DNA of 64,000 nt. Source: Hypomesus transpacificus. Taxonomy: Eukaryota > Chordata > Actinopteri > Osmeriformes > Osmeridae. Under the pieces are notes generated by a model that worked only from the letters and a program-made list of their open reading frames with translations, made no database searches and was not told the DNA's origin. Position numbers and translations under genes: made by a program. Shown in pieces: positions 11,540 to 43,547 of the stretch; position 1 is the stretch's first letter; every line of letters starts with the position of its first letter. The stretch lies in contig NC_061077.1 of the NCBI RefSeq assembly GCF_021917145.1, forward strand, positions 13,597,420 through 13,661,419, in the 5' to 3' direction.

Positions 11540-13700
11540 GCGGTGGTGATTGATTGAGTTCAACCCTAATCTAAAACACCAGATTCTAATAATTACCTGG
11601 CTGACAAGCTGAATCAAATTTGTTCCAATTGTGGTTCCAAATCTGCAGGAAGAGGGTTGACCAGCCCAACGGTTGAATAAAGCAGGATAATTAAGGATGT
11701 GGTGATGCTTGGGACAAGTATTTGACATATTGTGTTTATTTTAACTCAGAGCTTTGCTCTGGACTTCTTTGGTCTCAGTGTGTTAAGTAAATCAAGTGCT
11801 TCCTGTATCACTGATCCATCTCGACCCTGGTGTGTTTGACTGACCTGTCTGGAAACTAACAACCACAACACACACTAATAATGTAAATGGAGGAACATAT
11901 TCAATGTTTTGTTGTTTGAATGATTGATTGTGTGACTGTCACACTTCTAGCCCAGCCCCAAAGGTCATGTCACCGGAGGAGTTAATACCTCACACACACC
12001 TGCACTACATTCCCCTAATGAGCTGTTTCATTCCCTCAACTGTTGTAGCCAGACCCTCACCCTCGCTCCTCGGCTTGAGGCAACGGCCCCGGTGGATGTT
12101 GGTGGTATTGTATTTCCGATTAGGTACCCAACTCGTCAGGTCGATTTTATTTTATTAACTCAAGTCAACATATCCAAAACTATCTCCCCCAATCATTTAG
12201 GGGAGGGGTGCTTTGAACGCAGCAACATTGTTTAGTTGGCCCCATCAAATCTCACTCCAAGGTTTTTCGAAAAGTTGGCAGCCCTGTGTTATCTGGAGCT
12301 GAATGAGCACAGATCTCATTGATGATTATAGCGGCCGCTGGTGGACAAATAGAAATGGTGCAACATAAATACATTCCATGGCAGTATTGGCTGCTCAGCA
12401 GTAAATATATTGAATGGTCGAATACCTAATTGGCCGCTGCTCTGTCTCCCTCTATGCGTCTACGAGTAAACATGTGTCTTGCGAGATTAAGACTTCTCTA
12501 CTAAATGCATAGACCAAATGAGAAACTGAACAGGATACTTGTTAGGCCTACCTTTTGGAATAAAATTCACTCAGAAGCACATTTGACTGGACTGGACTGT
12601 CAGTTAAGGACAGAACAGCTGGACTGGACTGAACAAACAGTGACCGGCGTTTGCCAACTGAATTTAGCTTCAGGAATTCGTGAAAGTGAGGATTCACTTA
12701 CAGCCTGGTACTTCCATTTCAAAAAACACAACGATATGATATGGAGGGTTATAAAAAGTAAATTTGGACAAAGAAAGGATAGAAGTGTAAAGGGATGGGA
12801 ATGGATACTTCACCAAGGGTCCAGGGTTTCCAGGGTAAGGAAGGAGGATGGAGAGAGTAGAGGATGTTGTGTTTCATTTGTGAAACCACATGATGGAGTT
12901 GACAGAAAACAGCTCTGTCAGTCACACACACACATACATGATCACACATGTGGGATCGTGCATGTGTCGCTCACTAAAACCCTGTTTCCTGACCTGGATC
13001 ATTCGGTGCTTGTGTACTTGCTTCTGTTTTTCTCTGATGTGAAGACAAAGGGCAGTTGGCACATGAACATACATCTACTTCTGTAATTCTCACAGTCACA
13101 TCCATGCGGAGGGACAAAGAGTGGGTTGAAAGGAGTGAAGGTGAAGGAGTTAGGAGAGAAGGTGAAGGTGTTAGGAAACGAGAGAAGGAGTTAGGGGGGG
13201 AAAAGATGGCGTTAGGAAGGGAGAGACGGTGAAGGAAAGGAGCTTGCTTACTGGGCAAGACTGAGCGACAAATCTCTCTCTCCATCTCTCTTCAGCCTGG
13301 TTTTGTGTTGCAGTGTGTAGACGGAGGCCAGCTGGTTAGAGCTACAGGTATTGAATATACTGGTGTAGAACCTGGCCTGTACATATTTGGTCTATGCGGG
13401 TTGAGAGGCTTGACTGATTAATGGCTGCACTAGTTCCCTTTGATGTACAACTGAAAAGGCTTGAGGGTGCTAAGGTAGAAACGCTCACACACTTGTGAGA
13501 GCACCTTGAGGGTATGGTTACAGTCCATAAAAAGATGATAATACTCAGAGGAAATGTTATACCGACACAGCCCCTGAGGTATTAACAGATTGATTGGGGA
13601 AATGGTTTTCCTCCAACTGGAAACCCACATGCACACCTAGCGGCAACCGTTGGATTTCTGGGGCATTTTGAACCGGGTTAAAACGGGATTATACAAAACA
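11540..13700. other. Upstream DNA of lectin gene
   Basis: Apart from the duplicated upstream segment and a purine-rich stretch near 13090-13250, nothing is recognised. The open frame at 12505-13086 shows no family features and its homologous stretch in the left unit is interrupted, so it is not called. Confidence 0.5.
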
Positions 13701-13731
13701 CAACTCGGAACGTACACAACTTTAACCTGTG

Positions 13732-13951
13732 TGTTATCTTTGGGTCAGTGTGACCCTTCAGTCATTGTGACCCCTCCACGTGTTGCGACAACTTTACCTC
13801 ATACAAAAATAAAGTGAAGCATTTTCTTTTAACCGTCGGGCTGTCTCACATCCCCTTTAGTGCGAAGGTTAAAAGAAAATGTTTTTTATTTGGTTTTGTA
13901 TTGGGTAAAGTTGTCGCAGTTTTTGTGACCCGAAGGCAGCACAAGGGTTAA
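13732..13951. mobile_element. piggyBac-like MITE
   Basis: A 220-bp inverted-repeat element. Its ends read TTAACC(T/C)(T)GTG...GGGTCA in opposite orientation and internal arms share ACAACTTTACC and ATTTTCTTTTAACC. TTAA stands at both ends (13732-13735 and 13948-13951), the expected piggyBac-type target duplication. No coding sequence. Confidence 0.75.
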
Positions 13952-14577
13952 ATGCACGCTCCTTCATGTACCAACGCATGAAAACGTAGACATGTTTGCT
14001 CTTTTCCTGTATTGACACTGGACACATAAACCTCAATCCCCCAGGCCACACAGCCAATGGCGAAACTGTGTGAACTAGGAATCAAGGAACACACTCACAC
14101 ACACACAACAGGTGCCATAGTAGCTCACCTGGTTTACAATCTTCACTTCCTCTTCAGCAGTATCTTTTACACACACTCCATCATGCAAAGACACACACAC
14201 ACACACAATGAGTGTCTAGTTAGCAAGTGAGTGTACACCATTGTTCTTCAGGAGAAACCATTCTAAACACACAATATAGTTAGCTTTATTCCTTTATAGG
14301 ACCTTGCAGAAGCAAAGGAATCCCCCCTGTACAGGCGACAGTTGCTGTCTATCTGGACTGTGCAAACAGGGCCTTGTTTACGGCTAATCGAATGACGCCA
14401 AGCGTTGCTGGACTTCTCCCCCATCTGGAGCCTCTGGTAATGGGAATGGATGTACTATGGTGACAGGTGACCCCATCCAATCTAGTGGATGTTTTATGGG
14501 CTAGAACTTGTATGGATGTCCAATGTGACAGTTGGAGATTTTCAGCCAGCAAGAGTCAGCCAGAAATTTACAGCCAG

Positions 14578-14755
14578 GGAGTCAGATGGCTGAGCGGTGA
14601 GGGAGTTGGGCTAGTAATCAGAAGGTTGCCGGATCGCCGTGCCAAAAGAAGTTGTGTTCTTGGGCAAGGCACTTCACCCTACTACTCAGGGGAATGTCCC
14701 TGTACTTACTGTAAGTCGCTCTGGATAAGAGCGGCTGCTAAATGACTAAATGTAA
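14578..14755 (+). repeat. tRNA-derived SINE
   Basis: Starts GGGAGTCAGATGGCTGAGCG, has the tRNA-like B-box region GAAGGTTGCCGGATCG, and ends GATAAGAGCGGCTGCTAAATG. Same family as 4102, 33556 and 54403. Confidence 0.85.
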
Positions 14756-14759
14756 GAGT

Positions 14760-15860
14760 GAAATACTAACAAAGTGGGAATGAGACAGGGGGTGACAATG
14801 GGGGAGAGGAAGGATAGGAGAGAAAGAGATTCGTGCAGCAACATGCAGCACTCAGGCTGAAAGTAGGATGTGGGAGGGTGAAATATGAGTAGAGGTGTTA
14901 ACGAGGGAAGTGTTTTTTGATAGAGGCCAGGAGATTAAAGAGTAAAAGTCTATTAGTGCAGGCAGAGAGAGAGACACTCATCACATTGTAGTTCAGTGCC
15001 CTTCTGTAACATTTCTAATAAACACCAGTCAGGATTTAAAATCCAGTTGTCATAGTCAAACTTTTGTTGTAGATTTGCTTTTGTTTTTTTAGCACTTACT
15101 TACACAGTATGCATGACCAACGGCAGCAATGCATACATGTTGGTTCTGGGCCTCTGTCTCTCTCACGTTAATCTACCAACACATCAGCTCTGTGTTTTTA
15201 AACACAGGTCTACCTGACAGATCCAATCTAGAAGATCTTTAGAAAGTCATGCCAGTCACGCCAGACACCGTATCCAGGTAGAAATGGGGCAGGACTCCAT
15301 CAAGATCTGTTACTGGATCATAAATAATTTGACAAAGTAACCTGATAAATATACTTTATTTGGTCGATGAGTGTAACAAGAACATCAAGTTTGATTTCAC
15401 TGTGCTAAATGTGCAGGAGTTACATATGACAAAGGCCACGGGAAATCAGGATTGCCGTGCATGCAGTAGTGGCAGAAAATGTGACTAATAATTGACTAAC
15501 ATGTCTTCATAATAATCTATAGTAAATGGTTTCAAAAGCAACATGAGCAGATCTTTATCACAAGTCACAAATCAAAATAACTCAACCATTGAACTTAGGG
15601 AAACATGGAATTAAGAGTCTGGAGAGTTCTGAGGTTCCAGGTGTTCTAGAACGTCTGTGGACTGTGTCGTCGTGGTCGGCTGGAAGGACAGGGCAGGGCT
15701 AGCAGCTTCAAGACCTTTCTGGGAGCACTCATCCCAAATCAAGCCCTAGGCCATGCCTACACATTCATGGTCTCCACAGGTGTCATTAGGGCCTCCAGTT
15801 CGATCTGGACCAGGCCCTCCCAGCACTTGCAGGACTCCAGTGGGCTGCAACAGCAGGGCT
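14760..15860. other. Intergenic DNA / commd7 3' end
   Basis: No coding exon seen. The left part is purine-rich spacer. The part from about 15355 upward is likely the commd7 3'UTR, because AATAAA on the minus strand occurs at 15355-15360, about 500 bp after the commd7 stop. Confidence 0.5.
15355..15360 (-). other. Putative commd7 poly(A) signal
   Basis: TTTATT on the plus strand (AATAAA on the coding strand), about 506 bp downstream of the stop codon at 15866. Confidence 0.45.
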
Positions 15861-15865
15861 GAGGC

Positions 15866-18544
15866 TCAGCTGAAACAGTCCATGCTGGCCTTGGCTCTCT
15901 CCATCTCATGAAGGAAGTTATAAAACTGTGGGAGTGTCAACTCTGCAGAGGAAAACGGAGGAACATTGAGTACTAGGAAACATGTGATCCAACGTGATTT
16001 TGCGGTCGCACACAATGTCAGGCATACCCATGTGGACGTTTTCAGTGGAGTTCCCCTTCCTGATGACCAACTTCAACTAGAATGAAACCCACAATTGATT
16101 TGGCGATCAACCTTATTATTTTCAATTGACTTTTACACGTGAACAACACGTGTGCTCTGAGAGCCGCGTATGATAAAGCACTACATATCCTAACCTGTAG
16201 AAAGATGTTGCCAAGCTTCTGGATTTCACTGGTCCCAACCGTCACTGCCAAAAGAAAAAATACACTGTAGTAAACTGCCACCGTAATGTTAGGATCTCAC
16301 CTACGGGCTCCAACACCACACACTGAAGGCCATCTTAGAGATACGCTCAAAGACAGATGTACTACTAGGTAGTTACGTGCATACGCACACACACAGTGGG
16401 CTATCAGTGTGTGTACACTGCCATGCGTGATGCGTACACAGAAGCAGTCTGGGTTAGGCTCCTCCTCCGTTGGCCAGACACACACCACTTTGAATGAGTA
16501 AAACTTTACATTTCAACACCGCTATTTAGCATAGCTAAGTGCTTAGCATAGCCCTCTAAACCTGCATGCATGGAGGTCATTACCATGACTAAGGCTGAAT
16601 AGGGTTGTTATTGTTTTGTTGTTTTGTAAACGTGATAGCATCTCGAAAAGACCAACTCACGTTAAAGTAAACAAACCGTCGTCTCTGGCTCATATATGAA
16701 TGAACATGCAGCTTTCACAGAGCTAGAGGTGTGGTGTGTCTACCAGAGCAGAGCGGTGGGAATAGAGGCTGTGTCTCTCCTGAGCTCTCACTCCCCCCTC
16801 CACAGCCTCCTTTCTCTCTTGCTCTTCAGCATCAGCACACTTGTTCTTTATTTTGCCCAATGACGATCACTTGTATTTATGCATTGTACAGAAGTCCAAC
16901 TTTTATTCTTTGATTCTTTTAAAACCTTGATTCGCATGTGTTCAATGTACAGTATGTTGATGGAACAGAGTTGAATACACGTTGTCCTTTAATACAGATC
17001 GATTTGACTGAACTCTTACCTCCAAACTTCCACTCCATGTCCACCAGCTGGTTGACCATCAAGGTCTGTCCTACGGCCAGCTTGGACAGCACAGCATAGT
17101 GGACGCTCCACTGGACACCAAAATACACAACAACTGATCAGCAACATCAAACCTGACTAGCACACTCCCTGTTTTGGCACATTTCATAACAAGTACTTAT
17201 TAGATACAAATGTCAGTTTGTATTTTGAAGTGTGTGGTGATTTACCATTGTGTTCATGTTACAGGGCGTTTATTGATGTATTAATTTACAGATTTTTTGA
17301 GCTGTGGAGTACAGTCCAATATGTTGTCCCCTAAAGTTAACAAGAAGCATTTGAGAAACGTAATGATCAGATTACCTGCTGGGAAAAATTAGTGGCTTTT
17401 TCTTCATTTAAGCCTAGAAAATGAACGCAGATATTAAATCATGACAACATAACAGTAGATGACATCATCTCTAAAGTGAGACCCATACATGTTCATTCTG
17501 GTACAGTATCCCTACGTACCTAACGTCAGGAGGTCTTCTTTAACCTGGTCAGCTGTCAGATTCTTCTTGAGGGCTCCTGAAGTCATTTGAATAAAATGAA
17601 AAAACGTATGCCTGAAATCATCTAAATGATAGCTTTTGTCAAATGTTTTATTCTATCAATAGACCATTCAGTCTCGATAAAATATTTTTGGGAAGCATTT
17701 AGCTTCAAGTGTCTTTTGCATGTTTAAAAAATTGTGCAGAATGGTGGTGATGATAGTAATGAAGATGAAGGTATGTACCATGTGGAACCAGGAGAACACT
17801 CTTCATCAGGTTCCTCAGTGGACCAGCACTCATCCTGTTATCTCCCGCAAATTCCATAAGCTCCTGCAGGAACCTGTCTGTCTGCACACACAAGCACAAA
17901 AACACAATAGACACTGAATAGACTTTACGTTGCAATCAAGCCAGTGTGTTGAAATGTGTCTACTAGACTTCCTTCACTCACCTCTTTTGGTTCCAGCAGG
18001 AAGTTAAAGAGTATCTCTGTAAGTCGCACAAATTGCTGCATTCAGAAACAAAACATAGGCATTACTGCATAAATCAGTTGAGCTTCATCGAGACGCTCCT
18101 ATCGTCTAAACCTGAAAATGCAGGAAAAGTAGGCAACACTGTTGCTGGACTGCTGCTGTTAAACACTGTACATTGATTGTGATTGCTAAGTGTCACACAG
18201 TCATCACATGACTTGTAGTTGACAACTCACCACAAAATCCTTGTTATTCGCTAGTATTTTCAGTCCAGTGCAATATAATATAGCAGTTGACCATGAGTGT
18301 ATTTTAAATGAATCACATATTGATAGAACACTTGAAACCGCTGTCTGTGACCACATATTAAGCTAACCTAGTTAGTTACCTACATAGTTAACTAGCTAGC
18401 CTTCGCTAAGTGTCCCTATCGCATATTAATAACATAATTTTGTGTTCCTGCATTGCTTACCTGCTCACTGAACTTGTTTAAATTCTGAAAGTCGTTGCTC
18501 ACAGAATCTGGTAATGAATCTTTAGAAAAATGTAGTTGCAACAT
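15866..18544 (-). CDS. commd7: COMM domain-containing protein 7
   Basis: COMMD7 is a subunit of the COMMD/CCDC22/CCDC93 (Commander) complex, which acts in endosomal recycling and in regulation of NF-kappaB and cullin ligases. Nine coding exons: 18461-18544, 17982-18035, 17779-17881, 17520-17576, 17376-17413, 17020-17110, 16195-16244, 16028-16076, 15866-15942. All have GT-AG borders and compatible phases. They sum to 603 nt, 200 aa plus stop, the same length as human COMMD7. Recognisable stretches are LTEILFNFLLEPKE, NLMKSVLLVP and GALKKNLTADQV in the N-terminal helical part, and VGQTLMVNQLVDMEWKFG, then LTLPQFYNFLHEMERAKASM, in the C-terminal COMM domain. The ATG at 18544 is chosen by alignment to the human start; an upstream in-frame ATG at 18649 lies in the probable 5'UTR. 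Human COMMD7 is also next to DNMT3B, so synteny supports the call. Confidence 0.95.
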
Positions 18545-18953
18545 TGTTACCAGTATTTTGTTTTTCTCTGATATTTTTACTGGTGCAGACTTCCCGTCTC
18601 TATTTCTCAAGTTGAATGGAAAACAATCTTGGTATTCGAAGCCGCACATTCGCCCTGGTACTTAAAGTGCACGACCACAAACCACTTACATAAAAAGTAT
18701 TGGTGTAGCATCTTGATGGAAACGGCACGAATATACACTTGACAATGCAGTTTAAGTTTTAGATAATTATTTCAAATATATCTTATTATGTTACCCTATG
18801 CAATTGTTATCCAGAAACAAACGTTGGTTACTGTTAATAAACAGTAAGGTCGTGTAGGCTATTATTTATATTCCCATTCAACCATTTAATTTGAAGTCCT
18901 CATCCGAGGTTATCGAATGATAATATCATAGATCAAGTGGACATAATTTCAGT

Positions 18954-19059
18954 AGCCTATGTATGTGATCTGAGTTTAAGACTATACGAACAAGTGATGT
19001 TGGTTTCAAACTATTAGCCTATGTATGTGATCTGAGTTTAAGACTATACGAACAAGTGA
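18954..19059 (+). repeat. Short tandem duplication
   Basis: AGCCTATGTATGTGATCTGA and the following 24 bases occur twice, at 18954-18997 and 19016-19059, with a 62-bp period and no visible differences in the shared core. Confidence 0.85.
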
Positions 19060-22053
19060 TATAGATTTATTGTTTATTCCCTTATTATTTTACCCCGTTC
19101 ATTCATCAATCATGTACATGTGTATACACAAGGCTATAGCCTACTTTTGTACTTTGGAGAATGGGACGGAGTTAATCTGCCAATGTGTGTCGTAAAATGT
19201 CCATGTGACACAGGGAAAACAGTAGTATAGCCACCTTGACTGTGACTGTGTGCTATCTTCTTTATTAATGCAATGAATTTGGCACATTAAGGGTAATATC
19301 GGTGAAAGGTAAATGTAGTTTCTATTCGGCTACAGTGCGTTTCGAGACCCGGGAAAAGTCACGCCTGAATACAGTGGCAGAGAGATAATCTGTGTTTGAG
19401 AGAAAGTGCAAGAGAGAGAGAGAGAGAGTGAGAAGCACGCCTGAAATTCCACAAGAAATTTGCCCCCTAGGGTGAAAAAGAGGCGTGCTTGTGTGTTTGG
19501 GGTACAGTGACACTCCGAGGCACCTTGGTAACCAGTGATCTCTGAGAGGACCAATAAATCTAACCTTTTTTCGTAGCTCTTTCCGAACTAAAAAATCCGC
19601 AACAGGTAAGTCTCTGAACAGTTTCCATTTCCATGATAGTATGCGTAAACTGAACTCTGAACATACCAGCATGGAAATAGACTGGAAATGTCGGTAATAG
19701 ACTTCTTTCCCCGTTGTATTTAACTTTGTTCGATAGAAAATAAGTCGTTACAGTTGACAATCCATACTTGAACTTAAGGAAGGTCAAATGCTTATGTAAG
19801 TAGGCTACAAGACCGTGAAGGTAAGGACATGTAATCCTCAGCGATGTATTAAACATACAGTTACCTATGCATTAGGAACGTGTCGACGTAGTTGCGTATA
19901 CGCACGAGTGCTGCAAAGATGTGTCAATTGAATGGAATCACAATATTGAATTGGTGTGTTCTTGGTAATATTTAATTTACAGTGTGAGGAAACAAACCTA
20001 GAAAGTGTTCGTTTCTTCCCCTTTACACAAGTCTGTACAAGCAGTTTGCATTCGCTACCAGATAAGTCGCGAGACGTCCAGTTCTGTGCCTTGCGGATGA
20101 ATTGTTATAAATCATGCATTCGTGTTTTGAAAACGCTTAACCTAAACACAAGTGTTGTATATATGTAAGTAGCCTACATCGTTGTATCAGGCCTACGAAA
20201 AACAAACCGTCTTATCAGATCCTGACCCATTAATGTATCATGTATTATTTGCCTCTTTTAGATGTCATCTAAGAGTTCGAGTTGAAAATGCACTATTATA
20301 TATCATTTCATGTGAAAAGGTGTTGTGCACACAATTATATTGATTCGGTGCGAGTTGTTCATGTTCAAAGGGCTGGCTTCCACGAGTTAGAAACAGTCTG
20401 GATGCTCTGAGATTTCCGCGCGGCCAGGGAAGCACATGACCGTTTTATGGGGCGTTCCAAGTTCACACCTCACGTGTACCCTTTACCTTCATTTACAAAG
20501 CGAATCCCTCACAACAACACCAATACGCGAAGTCCTTCAAACTTAATTAATTAATTAAATCAGTTAAATTAATATATCAGGTTATCACAGTTTTTGGTCA
20601 ACGGTAAAACTCGTCTGAATTTTGCTCCAATGTAAGTAAGCAATGCTACTTCCTAGAAAACTTGCCTCAACATGACGATAGGCGTTTATTATTTTATGCA
20701 AATATGCCAGGATTATTTCATTTAACTCATCAGATTCAGTATATTGTAGCCTGAAGGGGGAAGCCATTACAATGTGCATGGACCTCTCCAATTGTCTCTA
20801 TGCATCCTAAATTAGACGGGTGGCCCGGTGGTTTCGTTCTGGAGTTCACTTCTCTCAGTTCTAACAGGCATATAAAATGCCAAGAATATATATAATCCAG
20901 TGAACATCATATACAGTTTTGTTTTTGGACCGCACGGTTTTAGTAGTGTCGAGGCTCTTAGGTCCGTGGTCTTGGTCCTGGCTCAGCTAAGATAATCTTA
21001 CTTCCAGCCTGTAGTGTTAACGGACATGTGGAATTATAACTAGTTGCAGTGATGGCAGAATGTCTACAGGAAGAGAAAGGCTCTAATCTCTGACATTCAG
21101 GCTCGCAACGGAACTTTGATGTGGCCCCTTTCAGTGCCCCAGACCCTCCTCCTCTCTTCAAACCCCCTTCCGAAACTCCTCTGTTCCCTCCTCCATCCCT
21201 TCTTCCCTCTCCTCCTTCCTTCCACCTAAAGACCACCAGAGGAACACTGACCTCGTTGACTGAGATATTCACTCTCTCTATAGGGAAGTAGCTTCTGTCA
21301 AGAAGTTAAATGTATACCAGAAATGTGTGTAAAAATGTATCAACAGAACTTCCCTAAATCTCAATATGGAAATATCTTTATCCAGAATACAATCAAAATG
21401 ACACAGAGAAGGATACAGCCATGTTCTTATAGACAGATACAGATTTAGTTCATATTTGGGGGTTTACCCTCTTGATAAGGGTCACACTTCCACATAGATC
21501 ACTTTCTGGTTTCCCCCTGATGTGGGACAGTGGTTTGTGTGTGTTTGTGTGTGCGTGTGTTTTGCCCCATTGTCAGCAGGATGCACCTGGTGCACAGTCT
21601 GTGGTGTGTAATTGCATGTGTGTGTTAGTGTGCATTTTGTTCTGCGTGTGTGTGTATGGCTTATTGGGGATTCCCCCATTACCTTCACAAAAATCTAGAA
21701 ACGTCTTTTTGCCAGAAAAGTTAGAAAACGCGTCAAATGAGTCATGAGTCGGTTTCTCTAGAAAAATCCCCCTAACGGATTTGTCTTCAGATGTCACCAG
21801 TCTAGTTGTACATGGAAAACAGTGAAGGTCAGGAGGTATCCCAAGCTGACACCTAGTTGACCTTGGACCAGGACTAGGTTCTCTCGGGTGAACAGTTGGA
21901 ACTTGGGCTGGTGTGGAGAAGACCAGGATTTCTTACCTGTTCTAAGCTGTAGAGACTCCTTGGTGCACCAGCTTCTCCACAGCACGGGATTTGACCCAAC
22001 CCCAACACCCCCCCCCCCCCCCCCCCCCCCGTGAAGTGTTAGTGTTGTGTTAA

Positions 22054-22680
22054 GGCCAAAATATGCTTCTGCGTCTCCGTTTACGGATGGGCGGGCGCAC
22101 GGATACGCACGGATACGGACGGATAGACTGCGTTTACGGTTCTCCGTAGGCTGTGGGTGCTGAAAACAATTCACTGCCAGAAGTGTAGCGGTTTTTTGTT
22201 AAGACGTCGTTGAGTGTTTATTTACCTAGGTTACCAAAAAGTCAGAGCAAATTTACAAATTAGCCGTTCCATCAATAAAATACGCACATTTTCAGCAACT
22301 ACACTGCCCATTTCTCATCACATTTGAATTCAGATTCTGATTTACATGTACCGTTTAGCTGAAATATGAATTGTAAAAACTTTACACGCAATGGCGGTCA
22401 AAGGATTCTGTTCGTCCTGCTATCACGGCAACCCCGCCTCTACCCCTGACGCAAGCGGTACTTAATACTGACCAATCACAGCCAAGGGGGTCTCCGTAGC
22501 TCTCCATAGCTCTCCGTAGCTCTCCGTAGCTACGACGGAGAGTTACAAAATTAAGGAGGTGCACGTCAAGCTGTCCGAGGCTCTACGAGGGCTGACGGAG
22601 AGGTTGTAGAGGGCGTTCCACGGAGACGAGGGCGTTCCCATGTGTCCGTTTTTCGAAAAATGCAGAAGCATATATCGGCC
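22054..22680. mobile_element. Long MITE, copy 1
   Basis: Terminal inverted repeats GGCC(A/G)A(A/T)ATATGCTTCTGC, with TTAA on both sides (22050-22053 and 22681-22684). The interior has direct repeats of the CTCCGTAGCT type. A second copy is at 25753-26346. TTAA suggests a piggyBac-like target; reading it as TTA next to AGGCC would instead suit PIF/Harbinger. Confidence 0.75.
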
Positions 22681-24046
22681 TTAAGTGTTCCTGTGCTCAG
22701 GGCTTTTCATCTGGGTGGACATGGTCAAACCTTTCACCTGGGGAATGTCTTCTGCAGAGACTTGTTTAGCAGCACAATTGATTTAACAGCCTGCCCCCTT
22801 CATACAGAAACACACACACAATTACACACAATTACACACACATACACACACACACACATACACACACAAAGGCACTGAATCCCATGCACACACCCACACC
22901 CACACACGTGTGATACCCTTATTGTGTGTGTGTGTTTATTTAGGGGCTTCGGGGGCATGTCAACTAGATGATGAGCCGCCCATATTGTGGCCCCATTGTT
23001 CTGTGTGTTATCTTACCTACCACCCACCCACACACACACACACAATGCCAAAGCCCTGACCTTGAGACGGAGGAGCGTTACAAACAGAAGAGCTAGTTGC
23101 TGGTTTGCCGCCTTTGTTGAAGAGCTTCCAAGCTTCAGCCACAGCTACCGTTTTAGGACCGGTTCGACTGACGCCATTCAGTGATTTAATCGGTCACATT
23201 TCAATGTTGGGATGACATGCCTGTCTGTTTTTCATTCAGACACATTGTAGGGTGTGAGCCTCTATCTCTTTACCGTGTGGGCCGCCACGCACCCTGAAGG
23301 GGTTAATGTGAAACGGGCGTTAACCGAGCACTCGGAAGTTCTTCTCATCTTTCAGGTGGGTCGACCCTAATGTGAAGACAACGCAGCTCAACAATTCAAA
23401 GCAAAGAAAGAAAGCCCTCCAACGCTGTTGAAGGTTTGAATTAGACAAGCGCTTCTCAGAAAAGATACATTGGTGGATTAGATCAGGGTTACACATATCA
23501 CTTCAGTAGATAACCCTCTTTGATTCTGATGATGACACAAATGGATTTGAGAGCATCTGGCTAATCCTTGTTCTTGTTGTGTCATGCTCTGATTTCTGGA
23601 TGTGTTTTTTCCTGGGAAGTTCTATGATGTAAGGTTAACCCAGGACTGTTAATTCACCTGGACCAGGAGTCATTTGGAGTTCATTGTCAATTATTTTTAG
23701 AACAGTATTTGAACATAGAGAAATGTTTTATCACACCTGTGTGTGGGCTTACACAAACACAATATTTATATATAATAATAATAAAAATACATACAAATCT
23801 ATTTGAAAATGGAGAACTGTTTAAGAGAGACTATTTTAGAGAGACAGTGTAAGCCCATATGGACTTATACACCTACAGTATTTATATACATAGTAGTAAT
23901 AATTGTAGTATACCTGTATGTTTATTGCAGTGATTCTGTATTCTGTAGTATTCTGTGTTCCTCTTTGACACTGGTCGTTGCTTGCGTTCATCTGCAGGCT
24001 GGAACAGGACACAGGATCATTGAAGTCCAAGAATACTGCTGCAGTG

Positions 24047-42819
<18,773 letters not shown>

Positions 42820-43491
42820 AGACCACCCCCCCAAACACCCCCTCAGACCCCCCCCCCCCCTCTCTCTCTCTGTCCCTCCCCAACAGCTGAGTCAGCTGAG
42901 TACCCTTAAGGCCACGGAGGGGTCAGAGGTCGGTTAGTCTAGCTGCCTTCCATGATGGGGGGGCTTGTTCGTGCAGCTAAAGCTGGGGGTCTCAGATCTA
43001 GACCCTCCTGGTAATACCTTGTACCTCCCAGGAGTCACACAGAACAGAGAATGTTCTCAGACTGAAACACTGACAGCCAGACTGTCGTTTTAGAATGGTC
43101 TTTCTATCTTTATGACCGTTTTAGGACAGCCGATTAATGTTCTTGATGTCTAAGCAAAAGAGACTGAGAGTGAGAGTAATTCAATGTTAACTAATACTTG
43201 AATTTATTGCAGTGCAAAGTCCCCCAAAAATATGTGAGTGAGTCTAACTAAGAAGTTGATGTTGACAAGATGGCAAAAAGTTGAATGTCACTGCCTATAC
43301 CTGATGTGTCTTAAAAACAGTTGAAAACAGTTACCAGTAAGACTGTAGTAGAGATTTTAGCTAAAGGGACTGTGTATTATGCTAATGTTGTACACCAGGT
43401 TAATTCCTTTGATTTGCTGTCATACCCAAAGTGGGCTGCTGATAGTTTTTCTGTCAGATACTTCCATGTTTCTCTTGAATCTCCCTGGAGT

Positions 43492-43547
43492 TACAGTACC
43501 AGTCAAAAGTTTGGACACATGTGTCCAAACTTTTGACTAGTACTGTA
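43492..43547. mobile_element. Tc1/mariner-type hairpin in 3'UTR
   Basis: TACAGTACCAGTCAAAAGTT followed by TGGACACA and then the near-perfect inverse arm, ending TACTGTA. The CAGT.CCAGTCAAAAGTTTGGACACA end is typical of fish Tc1-like inverted repeats. A TA-type target is consistent with the flanks. It would fold into a near-perfect stem in the mRNA. Confidence 0.85.

Larger units (their letters stand above)
8519..13190. repeat. Tandem segmental duplication, right unit
   Basis: Right copy of the duplicated unit described at 2697-8516. It carries the intact lectin gene. Homology to the left unit resumes at about 12826-13190 (matching 8150-8516) after skipping the DNA unique to the left unit. 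Confidence 0.85.
18545..23990. other. Intergenic DNA between commd7 and dnmt3bb.1
   Basis: The two genes are divergent. Any 5'UTR exon and promoter of the DNMT3 gene should lie here, but I cannot place them; GC-richer DNA near 20405-20490 (TTCCGCGCGGCC, CACGTG) is one candidate. Contents seen: a 62-bp-period duplication at 18954-19059, a CT/GA repeat near 19408-19430, a poly(C) tract at about 22010-22030, one long MITE (22054-22680) and CA repeats at 22800-23045. No exons recognised. Confidence 0.5.
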
